Positions 7,836 through 16,849 of a DNA stretch of 64,000 nt are shown one piece after another. Source of the stretch: Pseudobdellovibrionaceae bacterium (GTDB lineage: Bacteria > Bdellovibrionota > Bdellovibrionia > Bdellovibrionales > JAGQZY01); NCBI GenBank assembly GCA_020635085.1, contig JACKAL010000005.1, positions 1-64,000 on the forward strand, read 5' to 3'. The first letter of the stretch is position 1; each line of letters starts with the position of its first letter. The position numbers and the translations under genes were made by a program. A model generated the notes under the pieces. That model was not told the DNA's origin, made no database searches, and worked only from the letters and a program-made list of their open reading frames with translations.

Positions 7836-9458
7836 CTATTCTTTTTTGAGAAAAGTATTGCTTGGTTGATCTTGAGTTTCTGCTTTTTTCAGAGTTTTAA
7901 ATTCAATCTCTCGTTGTTTTTTTCTTACTTTTTTAAGTTCGTAGGTTTTTAAGTTTGGCCGCATGGAAAACTTAATTTTCAAATTCTTTACACCGTCCCT
8001 GTGCGGAAGACTCACGATTCCAAAACCAGTTCCTAAGTTTTTGAACTCGTTGGGGTGAAAATTAAACTGCTCGACCTCTCTGATTGTTCCATCGCCTGTG
8101 GCCTTGGCGTTTTTCGTCTTCTCAGTCATCTTCGTGGTGGTCTTGGTTCCAAAAGTTTTGGCAAAGTGGTCACAAGTATCGGGGTCATTCATTCTCATAA
8201 TGACTTTGATATTTGTGTTTGTAAGGACCACGTTCTTAAATGCCTCGGACACTTTATCGAGATCGCCCAAGGCTTGATGCGAAAACACAACGCCCACATT
8301 CGCCGAGCGCGATTTGTTCAGCAGCGATCCAAACCCCTCGTAGATATAGTCTTGAAAGTCATCCAAGATGCACGAAAAGAACCTTCCAGTATCTTTAGAG
8401 TTCTTTCCTTTCTCGACTTGTCTGCGTGAAATCGCACTCTGAAAAGCTTGCAAGATGAGTTTTCCAGTGGCTTCACCCATAATCGGGAAGAGCATGGTGG
8501 GGATTTGAAAATACAAAATTTGTCCCTCGGCCAGAGCTTCAGCAAAATCAATACTCTCATCGGTTTCTTGAAAAAGCGGTGCTACTTCTGCCGAGATAAA
8601 ATGACTGATCATGGTCTCAAGACCACTTGTGCGTTCTTCACGCTCTTTTTCGGTGAGCTTTAAAAACCTTGCAAGTTCTTTTGTGAGTGGCTCTTCTTTG
8701 CAGTTTTCAACCCAGCGATTAAGCTCCTCAGTATCCGTTAGAAGCTTGTAGACGAGCGCAAATGTTGGAACTTCGTTGTGACTAAAAATGAGTCTTACAA
8801 TCGACAAAAACACTCGGTACTGAATGTTTTTGTAATACTCGCTCTCAAACTTAAAACTTGAGAAAACCCTTTCCGTCACTTCCTGTGGAGTATTCCCCCT
8901 CAGAGGATTAAACGAAGATGAGCATGGAACATTGACCAAGGAGAACATTTTGAAATCCCCAGCTCGGTCATATTTTTTGGCGTAAGCGTAGAGTTTATCT
9001 AAAAAGTCAGAATCAGACTTTCCGTCGATGATCAAAACTCCTGAGCCATTTTTAATATCCTGAATGGCCATCGGCAAAATCACGCTTTCAGTTTTTCCAG
9101 CGTTGGTGGTTCCAATCACTTGCGCGTGCATGGTGCGAAAAGATTGCTTGAGTGCCACTGCTTTGTCGGTTTTTACCTCTTCACCCAAGAAAACAGCATC
9201 ATCATCTTGCTCGGTGATGCCATCGTCTTGCGATTTTTCAGCGAACTTGTTCCAAATCCAAATACCTCCAAATAAAATCGCACTTACAATTGCGATCCAG
9301 AGCAGTGAATTGATCACCAAATAGTGATCAATATAAAAGCGGTGAATAGCTTCTTTGATTTTTCCGCTAAAAACCAAAAGCCCGAGGGCTCCGAGCATCA
9401 TTAGCTGATAAGATGAGCTTGCGTCGTTTTGTGGGTTCTTTTTATTATCCATACTCAT
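7836..9458 (-). CDS. Type IV coupling protein (VirD4/TraD/TraG family)
   Basis: A 540-aa inner-membrane ATPase that brings the DNA-relaxase complex to the secretion channel. Two membrane segments lie near the N-terminus (residues ~15-30 and ~45-70). The P-loop GTTNAGKTES is near residue 119, and the Walker B ILDDFQDYI near residue 366. The region with VFSHQALGDL and VLTNTNIKVIMRMNDPDTCDHFAKTFGT matches the TraM-recognition/TraG C-terminal part. Its ATG overlaps the VirB10 stop by 4 bp (ATGA), so translation is coupled to the T4SS genes. Confidence 0.9.
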   Translation of the reverse strand: MSMDNKKNPQNDASSSYQLMMLGALGLLVFSGKIKEAIHRFYIDHYLVINSLLWIAIVSAILFGGIWIWNKFAEKSQDDGITEQDDDAVFLGEEVKTDKAVALKQSFRTMHAQVIGTTNAGKTESVILPMAIQDIKNGSGVLIIDGKSDSDFLDKLYAYAKKYDRAGDFKMFSLVNVPCSSSFNPLRGNTPQEVTERVFSSFKFESEYYKNIQYRVFLSIVRLIFSHNEVPTFALVYKLLTDTEELNRWVENCKEEPLTKELARFLKLTEKEREERTSGLETMISHFISAEVAPLFQETDESIDFAEALAEGQILYFQIPTMLFPIMGEATGKLILQAFQSAISRRQVEKGKNSKDTGRFFSCILDDFQDYIYEGFGSLLNKSRSANVGVVFSHQALGDLDKVSEAFKNVVLTNTNIKVIMRMNDPDTCDHFAKTFGTKTTTKMTEKTKNAKATGDGTIREVEQFNFHPNEFKNLGTGFGIVSLPHRDGVKNLKIKFSMRPNLKTYELKKVRKKQREIEFKTLKKAETQDQPSNTFLKKE

Positions 9459-10402
9459 GGATGAAACTCCTTCTCAAAATAAAGTAAGAACGTGGTGCCG
9501 TCGTTGATCTTGATTGATGCCGCTGACTGGTTCATTTGCTCAGTTGATGATTTTGCGTAGTCGAGTGAGGCTTGCGCTACACCATTGAGTGCTCCATTTT
9601 TTAGATTTCCTGGTTCAAGCGGAGGACCGAGCTGGCTTCCTGGCGTTTTATCTTTAAGCCCCTGAGCAACACCGCCGATGAAGCTTCCTAAAAACTGACC
9701 CATGTGCCGCTTGATTTGCCCCGAGGAGTAATCCCCAGTCAGTCCACTTGAACCATCAGCCATCATTGCTGAGCCTGAAAAACCAAATTGCTGACCCTCG
9801 GGCCATACCATCGTGTGAAACCGCACCTGCAAACGCTCACGGCCTTGGTCAATTTGGCCTTGGCCGATGAGGGTGGTCCCTTTTGGAATGACCAGTGCCC
9901 CCACAGGACTCATCGCATTTTGCAATAGAACTGCGGTGACAGGGCTATTGCTATCTGTGCTTTCAACTCTGCCAATGAGTCGAACTTGTAGCTTTGATCC
10001 TATTGGGAGAGCATCAGAGCTTGATGTGCCTCGTTCAATGATCTGTGAGGCTGAGGCTTTATTTTGAGACCCGCCACCAGAACCAGCACTTGATTTATAA
10101 GAACCAAGTCCAGGAAGTATTGAGCTAAATCCGGCATTGCCACTGCCGCTGTTAAAATTTTGCGTTGATCCTTGCGGGTATCCAGAAACGCTTGTGCTTC
10201 TTGCGGCAAGGGCTGCGGCCTCAGCTTTTTCGCGTTCAATTTTTGCTTTGTTGTCATAGTAATTTCCAAGCAGCATGACAAAAACAGTTAAAGCAGCAAC
10301 AATCCCACCGATGTGTCCCATCTTGACGGTTTGCTTTTTACTGTAAGGATTTTTCTGATTTAGAAAAAAGCCTGCCACTTGGCCCTTTTTAAGGAATGCC
10401 AT
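9455..10402 (-). CDS. virB10: VirB10/TrbI-like T4SS core protein
   Basis: A 315-aa protein. A short cytoplasmic N-terminus leads to one membrane segment (residues ~28-47, IGGIVAALTVFVMLLGNYY) and a low-complexity Ser/Gly periplasmic linker. The conserved VirB10/TrbI beta-barrel domain follows: LPIGSKLQVRLIGRVESTDSNSPVTAVLLQ, then PKGTTLIGQGQIDQGRERLQVRF, then QFGFSGSAMMADGSSGLTG. VirB10 spans the periplasm and transmits energy from the ATPases to the outer-membrane pore. It is shorter than many homologues and lacks a strong proline-rich stretch. Gene order VirB8-VirB9-VirB10 is conserved. Confidence 0.9.
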   Translation of the reverse strand: MAFLKKGQVAGFFLNQKNPYSKKQTVKMGHIGGIVAALTVFVMLLGNYYDNKAKIEREKAEAAALAARSTSVSGYPQGSTQNFNSGSGNAGFSSILPGLGSYKSSAGSGGGSQNKASASQIIERGTSSSDALPIGSKLQVRLIGRVESTDSNSPVTAVLLQNAMSPVGALVIPKGTTLIGQGQIDQGRERLQVRFHTMVWPEGQQFGFSGSAMMADGSSGLTGDYSSGQIKRHMGQFLGSFIGGVAQGLKDKTPGSQLGPPLEPGNLKNGALNGVAQASLDYAKSSTEQMNQSAASIKINDGTTFLLYFEKEFHP

Positions 10403-10432
10403 AGGTCTTACTCCTTTAAGTTTATTAACAAA

Positions 10433-11194
10433 TTATCGTTTTAGAAAATTAGCTTTGATCTGAAGCGTGAGAACATCGTTTTTTCCAAGGTCCAAAGAAA
10501 AATCAAGCGGCGTAGTTGGCGCAATACTCTCGGCTCTCAGCAGAAGAAGACCTTTTGTTCGATACAGTGCTTTTTCTGGCCTAGAGTTTTCAAGATAGAT
10601 GTTCTCAATCGAAAGACTCGTAGTTTTTTGTTTTATCAAAACATTCTCTTTTGCGATCTTAAAAAGCTCTTCCTTTCCGATTTGCTTTCGCTCAAGTTCA
10701 AATTTAATAACAAGCGTTGATTTGCTCTTAGGTGTTGCAACTGACTCGATGGTAAGTTTTGCATTTTTATTTTTAACAACTTTGTTGAGCCGTCTTGTGA
10801 TGAGGTCATCAATCATCACAATTCGCTCTGTGGTTAAAAGTTTTTCTGGTGCGTTGTTGCCAGCTCGTTTGACATAAACAATGTTGTCGTGGTGATCGTT
10901 TGATGAAATGAGTTGAAAGTTAAACTGACCCTCCTTTGTAAAAATAAATAAATTTGTTTTCCCTCGACTCATGAGTGGCTTGATGGCGACAAGATTTCTC
11001 ATGTACTCCACTTTGAAGGCGTCCTGGTCTCCAATGAGACCAGGTTCAGGGTGAGCATCAAACTGTAAAATTGTTGAAAACCTTGGTGAGACGTAGATTG
11101 GCGTCATTTCGCCTTCTTTCATCTGCACAGTCCGAGACGGAGCCGCAAATGAAATTTCGCTAAAAAATGCCAATGCTATAAAAATGATTTTCAT
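10433..11194 (-). CDS. virB9: VirB9-like T4SS outer-membrane core protein
   Basis: A 253-aa secreted protein with signal peptide MKIIFIALAFFSEISFAAPS. The N-terminal domain carries a VirB9/TrbG-type pattern: STILQFDAHPEPGLIGDQDAFKVEYM, then LVAIKPLMSRGKTNLFIFTKEGQFNFQL. The C-terminal half is a divergent beta domain with no clear lipoprotein-binding motif. VirB9 with VirB7 and VirB10 forms the outer-membrane ring. I chose the internal ATG preceded by GAGG; a GTG four codons upstream overlaps the VirB8 stop. Confidence 0.8.
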   Translation of the reverse strand: MKIIFIALAFFSEISFAAPSRTVQMKEGEMTPIYVSPRFSTILQFDAHPEPGLIGDQDAFKVEYMRNLVAIKPLMSRGKTNLFIFTKEGQFNFQLISSNDHHDNIVYVKRAGNNAPEKLLTTERIVMIDDLITRRLNKVVKNKNAKLTIESVATPKSKSTLVIKFELERKQIGKEELFKIAKENVLIKQKTTSLSIENIYLENSRPEKALYRTKGLLLLRAESIAPTTPLDFSLDLGKNDVLTLQIKANFLKR

Positions 11195-11202
11195 TTTTAA
11201 CC

Positions 11203-11805
11203 TCACTCATTTTTGTTCTGATTTTTGACTTCTTCAGAGGTGATATAAACTCCTTCGGGGTTTTCCGCAGTTCGAGCGCCAAGTGTGTAGCCAATTTCAA
11301 AAATCATTTCCTGAGCTGCATGAAGGCCATTCACGATCAAAACCCGTTCGGTTTTGACCAAAGCCTTTGACTGCTTCATGTCGATGACGGGCTCATCAGG
11401 AAAAAGTCTTTGCGAAACTTGCTTTTCCTTGGCAATGCGGATTTGCTCTTGGGACTTAATGAGGTACTTATCTCGAAAATCAGGGGCAATGTAATTTGCC
11501 CCCTCCTTTACTTTTACGTCCACATTACTGAAGTCCCAGTTGTTCCTAGTCTTTAGATACCCTTTAATTGCTCGCACAATTTCTTTCATCAGCGAGTTTG
11601 CATTAGGGAGCTGGTGCTCAATCGGCGTTGATGATTCGTCGGTAACAGAAATAATGAGCGGCTTTTTTTGAGCCAAGAGGCAAATTAAAATAAGCTCGGC
11701 AGTGCAAATCGTTGTAAGCACAAGAACAAAATACTTTAGGATCGAGTTTTGCGCTTCGGACTCGCCCCATACTTCAAACCATTTTCTTTGAATATTTTTA
11801 ATCAT
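11203..11805 (-). CDS. VirB8/TraE-like T4SS assembly protein
   Basis: A 200-aa bitopic inner-membrane protein: a short cytoplasmic N-terminus, one membrane segment at residues ~27-46 (FVLVLTTICTAELILICLLA), then a periplasmic domain of about 150 residues. Size, topology and position next to VirB9 and VirB10 fit VirB8/TraE scaffold proteins, but sequence motifs are weak. The periplasmic part has RNNWDFSN and a C-terminal segment VLIVNGLHAAQEMIFEIGYTLGAR. Assignment rests mainly on synteny. Confidence 0.65.
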   Translation of the reverse strand: MIKNIQRKWFEVWGESEAQNSILKYFVLVLTTICTAELILICLLAQKKPLIISVTDESSTPIEHQLPNANSLMKEIVRAIKGYLKTRNNWDFSNVDVKVKEGANYIAPDFRDKYLIKSQEQIRIAKEKQVSQRLFPDEPVIDMKQSKALVKTERVLIVNGLHAAQEMIFEIGYTLGARTAENPEGVYITSEEVKNQNKNE

Positions 11806-11832
11806 TTTATTTCCTTTTAGTTTTTTAATCTT

Positions 11833-12771
11833 TTATCGCTTCGGTGGCGGCATAGGTGGTGGTGTCTTTGGCATTGATTGCGGCGTTGATTGCATTCGTG
11901 GTGATTGAAAGCTTGCTCCGCTTTGTCCAAGCTTGGCGTTTGCGTTTTTCATCATGCCTGTCATAAGACCAAGCTCTTTTGATCCCATCGTGGCTAGGGC
12001 TCCAAGTTTTGCTGGAGCTCCTAGCATCACAGCACCTGTCACTCCTCCAAGTCCACCCACAAACGATGTGAACGAGCCACTTAAGAGTGAATGCACCAGG
12101 ATCGGTGTCCCCATCATGCAAATGGCAATTACGAAATTTAGGACAATGATCGTGAGATAATTGCCTTCCATCGCGTACCAAGTTCCAAAGGGGAGCGCTT
12201 TTAGCATCACGCTGAGTAAACTCCAAGCCACCTTCCAAGTTGCGATTTCAAACATGGATTTGAACAAGTTGATCGTGACTTGGCTCGTGAATACATGGAG
12301 CAAAAGCAGCAGCGGGGCCATCATGGTTAAAAACACCCATGCAAAGTGGTAGATCGCCACCATGATGAATCTTGCAAAATAAAGTACGGCGTAGGACAAA
12401 TAGGAAAGAGCCGACATCAAGAGATCGTCGATAGCTAAGATTGGCGTCATCGAACTTGATGTGTAAGAGTTTGCTTTTTCTGATGCCATTTGCATGATGG
12501 CATCAAGTCCACTCATTGTGTCGATCTTGTCAGCAATGCCGTTTGTTATAAACAGCATGATGTCGGTGATCTCAGTGAATCCCACAAGAAGCAGAGTTGC
12601 GACACAAGCCCTTTTTATTTTGTCCACAAACTCTGGGCTTCCCGCAGGATTTTGCAACCAAACAAGTCCGAGAGAGGCCATAAAAAATATTGGCAGCAAG
12701 AGGTAGTACATATTCCTCATCTCCATATGCACTTTGAATGCAGTTGAGCCGAGGGCTGCGAAATGATCCAT
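11833..12771 (-). CDS. VirB6/TrbL-like polytopic T4SS membrane protein
   Basis: A 312-aa protein with about six hydrophobic segments (YYLLLPIFFMASLGLVW, ACVATLLLVGFTEI, a long central pair around FIMVAIYHFAWVFLTMMAPLLLLLHVF, TIIVLNFVIAICMMGTPI) and a Gly-rich then Pro/Gln-rich cytoplasmic tail ending PPPMPPPKR. This is the usual layout of VirB6/TrbL, the inner-membrane channel component. It sits between VirB5-like and VirB8-like genes, as in many T4SS clusters. The proline-rich tail is a likely protein-interaction segment. Confidence 0.75.
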   Translation of the reverse strand: MDHFAALGSTAFKVHMEMRNMYYLLLPIFFMASLGLVWLQNPAGSPEFVDKIKRACVATLLLVGFTEITDIMLFITNGIADKIDTMSGLDAIMQMASEKANSYTSSSMTPILAIDDLLMSALSYLSYAVLYFARFIMVAIYHFAWVFLTMMAPLLLLLHVFTSQVTINLFKSMFEIATWKVAWSLLSVMLKALPFGTWYAMEGNYLTIIVLNFVIAICMMGTPILVHSLLSGSFTSFVGGLGGVTGAVMLGAPAKLGALATMGSKELGLMTGMMKNANAKLGQSGASFQSPRMQSTPQSMPKTPPPMPPPKR

Positions 12772-12828
12772 ACTGATCGCCTTTCGTTGTTTTAGTTTTA
12801 ATGAAGGCGTAGGTCAGAAGAAATGTGC

Positions 12829-13536
12829 TTAGTTACCGCTTAAAGACGGCAAATTAAATCCTGGCTTTGCCCCGCCAAGCGAAGTCGAAAGTTCAGTGTA
12901 TTGCTGTCTGAACTGTTCCGACTGAAACTTTGATTTCCTGTTTTGCATTGCCAAGTTTTCGCTTTGCACTTTTAAAAGTGCTGCGTTGGTGCGAAGAATC
13001 TGGTTGAGTACATGTATTTGCACACCTTGCGCCTGAACGCTTGCTTTTGCAGCTCCTTGCGGACTTGCAATTTGAGCATACTCTTTCATGCGCTCGGCTT
13101 CAGGGTCAATGTCTTCAGCGTACCGAAAAGCATCGTTATGGAGTTGGATACTTTCAGCGACAGTCGTGTCGTGCATGATCTGGGCATTAGCTTCAGAGGT
13201 CATGGGGATTTTTCCGTAAACACGTTCAAGCTCTTTTGCAAGCTGAACTAAGTCTTTCACATCGGACAAGTTTCCTCCTTTCAATGTCCGATTGATCGAG
13301 TCCTTAAGCCTCATGGCATCAATGAGCCCTCGGTTGATGTCCTTCATAAAGTTCAGCGAGTCTTGACCTGTGCCAAGAATACTTTTTAACTGCTGAACTT
13401 GATAAATTGCCTGCTGAAGGATTTGCGCAAGATAGATAAGATCTCCTCCCCACATATCTGCTCTTGCGTTGATTGATCCAAAAAACATTGAGGTGCATAA
13501 AAATATTTTTAGAAAAACCAATTTTGATTTTTTCAT
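12829..13536 (-). CDS. VirB5/TrbJ-like secreted T4SS protein
   Basis: A 235-aa protein with a signal peptide (residues 1-26, cut after INARA). The mature part is almost wholly helical with coiled-coil tendency: DLIYLAQILQQAIYQVQQLKSIL near the start and QIHVLNQILRTNAALLKVQSENLAMQNRKSKFQ near the end, a TrbJ-type pattern. TrbJ/VirB5 proteins act at the pilus tip or in mating-pair contact and entry exclusion. It lies immediately downstream of the VirB4 gene (15 bp), consistent with the virB order. Confidence 0.75.
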   Translation of the reverse strand: MKKSKLVFLKIFLCTSMFFGSINARADMWGGDLIYLAQILQQAIYQVQQLKSILGTGQDSLNFMKDINRGLIDAMRLKDSINRTLKGGNLSDVKDLVQLAKELERVYGKIPMTSEANAQIMHDTTVAESIQLHNDAFRYAEDIDPEAERMKEYAQIASPQGAAKASVQAQGVQIHVLNQILRTNAALLKVQSENLAMQNRKSKFQSEQFRQQYTELSTSLGGAKPGFNLPSLSGN

Positions 13537-13550
13537 ATTTAATTTTTCTC

Positions 13551-16106
13551 CTACTTACTTGCAGCAACGCCTTTAGGATAAAGCGTTGCCATCTCATAAA
13601 TAATTTCTGGCATGGTCATCTCGGAGTGTTTCTGTTTAAACTCTTCCAGGGCGTTGTTGTCATCTCGGTCACTCGTTGCTAGCCAATACTCGGCAGGTGT
13701 TGGATAAGACCGAATGACCGTGCGATCATCGTTTGCCACCATGAAGGCTTCAGAAAAAACTCCTTTCTGTTGCCGAAGTGACGACACGAGTGACAGCTCT
13801 TGGTCATTGAGCCTCAAGATGTCTCTCACAGGTGAAAGATCGCCTTTTTGCAAAAGAATAAACTTGGTCGCTGTGTTTCCTAGAATCGCAGAGCCAATCG
13901 GATGAGCTGCGACTTCTGGAAGCCCTTGAGTCACAAACGTGATACCACTCCCACTTTTTCTCAAAGTTCTGACCCAATACTCCATTGCATTAGATGCCGC
14001 ACGGCTCTTTAAGAGTTCCCAACACTCGTCCATCAAGATGCGCTTGCGTCGTCCGTAGTAGAGTAACTTTTTTGATTCGACTTTGCCGACGATGAAGTCA
14101 GTAATAATCAAAATCATCACAGCCTGAAGGTCTGGGTAACTTGAAAGACCTTTTAAGTCGAACACCACAAAGTCGGAATTAAGATCGAGTTCATTGTCAC
14201 GGTCTAAAAGTTTTCCGTAGGCGCGATCTCCGGTCCAGGGGTAGAGCATCTTTGCAAAATTTTGAAGCTCACGCTCTGGTGAAGCTTCAAGAATTTTCTG
14301 CAAATCGCTCATCCGTGGTGTGCGGCCTTCGCTGTCGAAAACATTTTTATATGTTTTAACAATGATCTCTTCCAAAAGACTTTTTGATAACTTCTGCAAC
14401 TTTTCATCGTCAGTGTCGGTGAACATACTTTCTAAAAGTGCGAGCAAAAATTTAATTTTTTGCGACGACGGTACAGTTTCTCCATCTTCGAGCTGAAATG
14501 GATTGATCGCCCGACGAAGTTCTCCTTCCTTTGGTGGACCAATTTCGATATATTGACCTTTCATAAAATCGCAAAGCTTGGCGTAAGAACCACCGATGTC
14601 GATGACAAACACCAACGGCTTTTGCGTCATGTACTGAAGCAAAATTAGATTGTTCAAAAACGATTTGCCAGCGCCCGAAGAACCAGTCACCAGTGCATTA
14701 AAATTAGGCAAATTCACCGAGTCAAATGGATCAAAACTCACAAGTCCTGATTGCCTGTTATGGAACAGACAAACGGGCCTGACTTTTTTTCCCTGATAGG
14801 GCTCATAGAGCGGAACAAAGTCAGCGAGGTTATCGGTCTTTACCCTCTTTGCTCTAAGACTTGCGACATTTCCCATAGGTAAAATCGTCTTAAACGCCTT
14901 AAAACCTGCTACTGTTTCAGCAAGTCCCTCAGAGCCAGAAAGTTCTCTAAATTTTTGCAAAGCCGTCTTTGTCATCATCTCAAGCTCATTCTCAGAGCTT
15001 GCACGAAGTAGCAGTGCTGTTTGAAAATAAAAAATCTTCTGGCCCGTGTTGATCAGTTCGCGCAAGGTTTCTTCAGCGGAGTTAAGCTGCGCTTCGGACT
15101 CAAGGTCTGTCGCTCTGCCGTTTTGCGATGCCGACATGGAGTGCGCCATTCGGCGCTGCCGCTGAAGGCTAGAAAGTTCTGTTGATTGCTCAGGGACTTT
15201 CACATGAACATCGAGCCAATAGTGAAATGGCAACTGCGTTAGGCGTGATACCATTGCCGCATGAGTTTCTTCTGGCATCGTTTTGAGCGTAATGATTCTG
15301 TGATAGGTCTTATCAAAGAAAAAAGTCTCATAGCCCTGAATCACGTCACAAAAAACAAGCTGCTCCCGAGGTGAAGGCTGTGACAGCTCTGGCAGAATAT
15401 TTAACTCAAGCTGATTAAACTCCTGTTCTCGATGCTCATGGCTTACTTTGGGAGCAGAGAGCTCAATTGATCTTTTGGGATTTAAGAACCGATAAATTAA
15501 TTTCCATGCTTCTTCCTGGCTCAATGGTTGCGGTTCAATTCCCATGGTGCTCAGCATGGCGATGATGCTGCTTTGAGTTTGCATCAAATCTTTCTCAGCC
15601 TTTTCGTGCTCCTCTTTGCGAACGGCCTGGAATTTTTTAGGTGATTGAAAAAGAGATTTCAAAAATGAAATTTTCTTTTTCGATCCATCGTCAAAGCGCT
15701 TGTAGATGAACAAATACAAATTTGGTTTGAGCAATTCCAAATTTGTCATTTGGCTACGCAAGAACTGAACTCTAGCGTCTGATATCCAACCGATGTCTGG
15801 ATTGTCCCCCTTAAGCCTTTCGTGGCCAGAGATCAGGGTATCAAAATCAGAGTTCATCTCAACAGCAAAAGTGACCTCAACACCGTCGCCAAGGCCATTA
15901 AGCATTGAGCGCACCGCCATAGTGAGTTGATTCACTCGTGGCTCATCCCAAGTCTCAATATCAAGCCCACTGATTTTTAGCCCTGAGCAGAGTGTTCCGT
16001 CTGAGAGCGTGACTATATTTTCTAAAAAATCCCAGTATGGGAGTTGAGCACTTAAGCTGTGCTCGGCATGAAATTCACCAAAATTCTTAAATGGCCTGAT
16101 TTTCAT
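13551..16106 (-). CDS. virB4: VirB4/TraC-family T4SS ATPase
   Basis: An 851-aa ATPase that powers pilus assembly and substrate transfer. The N-terminal VirB4 domain is about residues 1-430. The P-loop TGSSGAGKSFLNN lies near residue 475 and the Walker B RILMDECWELL near residue 692; FVTQGLPEVAAHPIGSAILGNTATKFIL matches the C-terminal motif with the sensor Gln. Length is typical. It overlaps the VirB3-like gene by 20 bp. No separate VirB11 ATPase is present, so this and the coupling protein are the only transfer ATPases found. Confidence 0.93.
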   Translation of the reverse strand: MKIRPFKNFGEFHAEHSLSAQLPYWDFLENIVTLSDGTLCSGLKISGLDIETWDEPRVNQLTMAVRSMLNGLGDGVEVTFAVEMNSDFDTLISGHERLKGDNPDIGWISDARVQFLRSQMTNLELLKPNLYLFIYKRFDDGSKKKISFLKSLFQSPKKFQAVRKEEHEKAEKDLMQTQSSIIAMLSTMGIEPQPLSQEEAWKLIYRFLNPKRSIELSAPKVSHEHREQEFNQLELNILPELSQPSPREQLVFCDVIQGYETFFFDKTYHRIITLKTMPEETHAAMVSRLTQLPFHYWLDVHVKVPEQSTELSSLQRQRRMAHSMSASQNGRATDLESEAQLNSAEETLRELINTGQKIFYFQTALLLRASSENELEMMTKTALQKFRELSGSEGLAETVAGFKAFKTILPMGNVASLRAKRVKTDNLADFVPLYEPYQGKKVRPVCLFHNRQSGLVSFDPFDSVNLPNFNALVTGSSGAGKSFLNNLILLQYMTQKPLVFVIDIGGSYAKLCDFMKGQYIEIGPPKEGELRRAINPFQLEDGETVPSSQKIKFLLALLESMFTDTDDEKLQKLSKSLLEEIIVKTYKNVFDSEGRTPRMSDLQKILEASPERELQNFAKMLYPWTGDRAYGKLLDRDNELDLNSDFVVFDLKGLSSYPDLQAVMILIITDFIVGKVESKKLLYYGRRKRILMDECWELLKSRAASNAMEYWVRTLRKSGSGITFVTQGLPEVAAHPIGSAILGNTATKFILLQKGDLSPVRDILRLNDQELSLVSSLRQQKGVFSEAFMVANDDRTVIRSYPTPAEYWLATSDRDDNNALEEFKQKHSEMTMPEIIYEMATLYPKGVAASK

Positions 16107-16419
16107 CAGTCGTCTCCTTTTTTTGAAAGTATGGTTGATAATCGGTGTCTGGTGTTCCAGCAGAGTACACAGATGGGCTTACTAAAAATTCGCCGTAGTG
16201 CTGAAGGTATCCGTCGGGCTTTCCGCGTTTGACGAAATAAAGTACCGCTGCAAGCGAAGTAGTGCCACCCCAAACAAGCAGAGGCTTTAGCTTGGTCTGG
16301 CCAAACAAGAGATTACTCATCGACAGATACAAAAAAACGAGAAGCACATCACCAAGCTCAAATCCAAAGATTCTCGTTTTTTTATCAAGTGCTCGTGGGA
16401 CTTTTGATCGTAAAAGCAT
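16087..16419 (-). CDS. VirB3/TraL-like T4SS membrane protein
   Basis: A 110-aa small membrane protein with two hydrophobic segments (LGDVLLVFLYLSMSNLLFG and PLLVWGGTTSLAAVLYFV) separated by a short loop, followed by a conserved-looking RGKPDGYLQHYGEF. This is the size and layout of VirB3/TraL, which works with VirB4 at the inner membrane, and it directly precedes and overlaps the VirB4 gene. Confidence 0.8.
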   Translation of the reverse strand: MLLRSKVPRALDKKTRIFGFELGDVLLVFLYLSMSNLLFGQTKLKPLLVWGGTTSLAAVLYFVKRGKPDGYLQHYGEFLVSPSVYSAGTPDTDYQPYFQKKETTDENQAI

Positions 16420-16442
16420 TTTATTGTCCTTGTCTTAAAAGT

Positions 16443-16466
16443 GGCTCCCGCCCGAAGACGGAAGCC
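16443..16466 (-). other. Intercistronic stem-loop between VirB2-like and VirB3-like genes
   Basis: GGCTCCCG (16443-16450) and CGGAAGCC (16459-16466) form an 8-bp stem with one wobble. In the minus-strand mRNA it lies just after the pilin stop and is not followed by a T-tract. It could stabilise the pilin mRNA or partially terminate. Confidence 0.45.
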
Positions 16467-16473
16467 AAAAAAA

Positions 16474-16776
16474 TTAGCGAATCGCATTGCTCATAAAATC
16501 AATAATGGCCTGGGCGCCAAAACCTACGGCCGCTCCGACGAGCGCATAGGTGATATGCTGCTTGCTATTTGGGTTGCCAGTTAGAAAACTAAACGAAGCC
16601 AGCAGTAGCCCAATCACAGCCATCGCAGGTAAAAACACCGTTGAAATCTGTGTTTTGACGTTCCTCAAAGACCCTTCAAAGTCTGCATAGGCAAACGAGG
16701 GCTGCAAATACACAAATAAAACCGCTAACAAAATCGCAGAGAAAAATAAAACTCGGTCACTCTTCAGAGATGACAT
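16474..16776 (-). CDS. VirB2/TrbC-like pilin
   Basis: A 100-aa precursor with a long signal sequence (VLFFSAILLAVLFVYLQPSFAYA). The mature ~70-residue subunit has two hydrophobic helices: IGLLLASFSFL and a Gly/Ala-rich YALVGAAVGFGAQAIIDFM, separated by a small polar loop (TGNPNSKQ). This is the VirB2 pattern. I chose the start with a perfect GGAGGT ribosome site; an upstream frame extension has no ribosome site and overlaps the previous gene. The first T4SS structural gene in the transcript. Confidence 0.82.
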   Translation of the reverse strand: MSSLKSDRVLFFSAILLAVLFVYLQPSFAYADFEGSLRNVKTQISTVFLPAMAVIGLLLASFSFLTGNPNSKQHITYALVGAAVGFGAQAIIDFMSNAIR

Positions 16777-16780
16777 AATA

Positions 16781-16810
16781 ACCTCCATAAAAATTAAAAA
16801 ATCAGAGGTC
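16781..16810 (-). promoter_or_regulatory. Possible ribosome-site-sequestering hairpin before the pilin gene
   Basis: GACCTC upstream (16810-16805) can pair with GGAGGT (16786-16781), the pilin ribosome site, as five Watson-Crick pairs plus one wobble over an 18-nt A/T-rich loop. The upstream element CAATGCTGACCTC matches the one before the T4SS lipoprotein gene. Confidence 0.4.
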
Positions 16811-16849
16811 AGCATTGGTCTTGGCATAGTGGATTTCGAATAACTAAAA

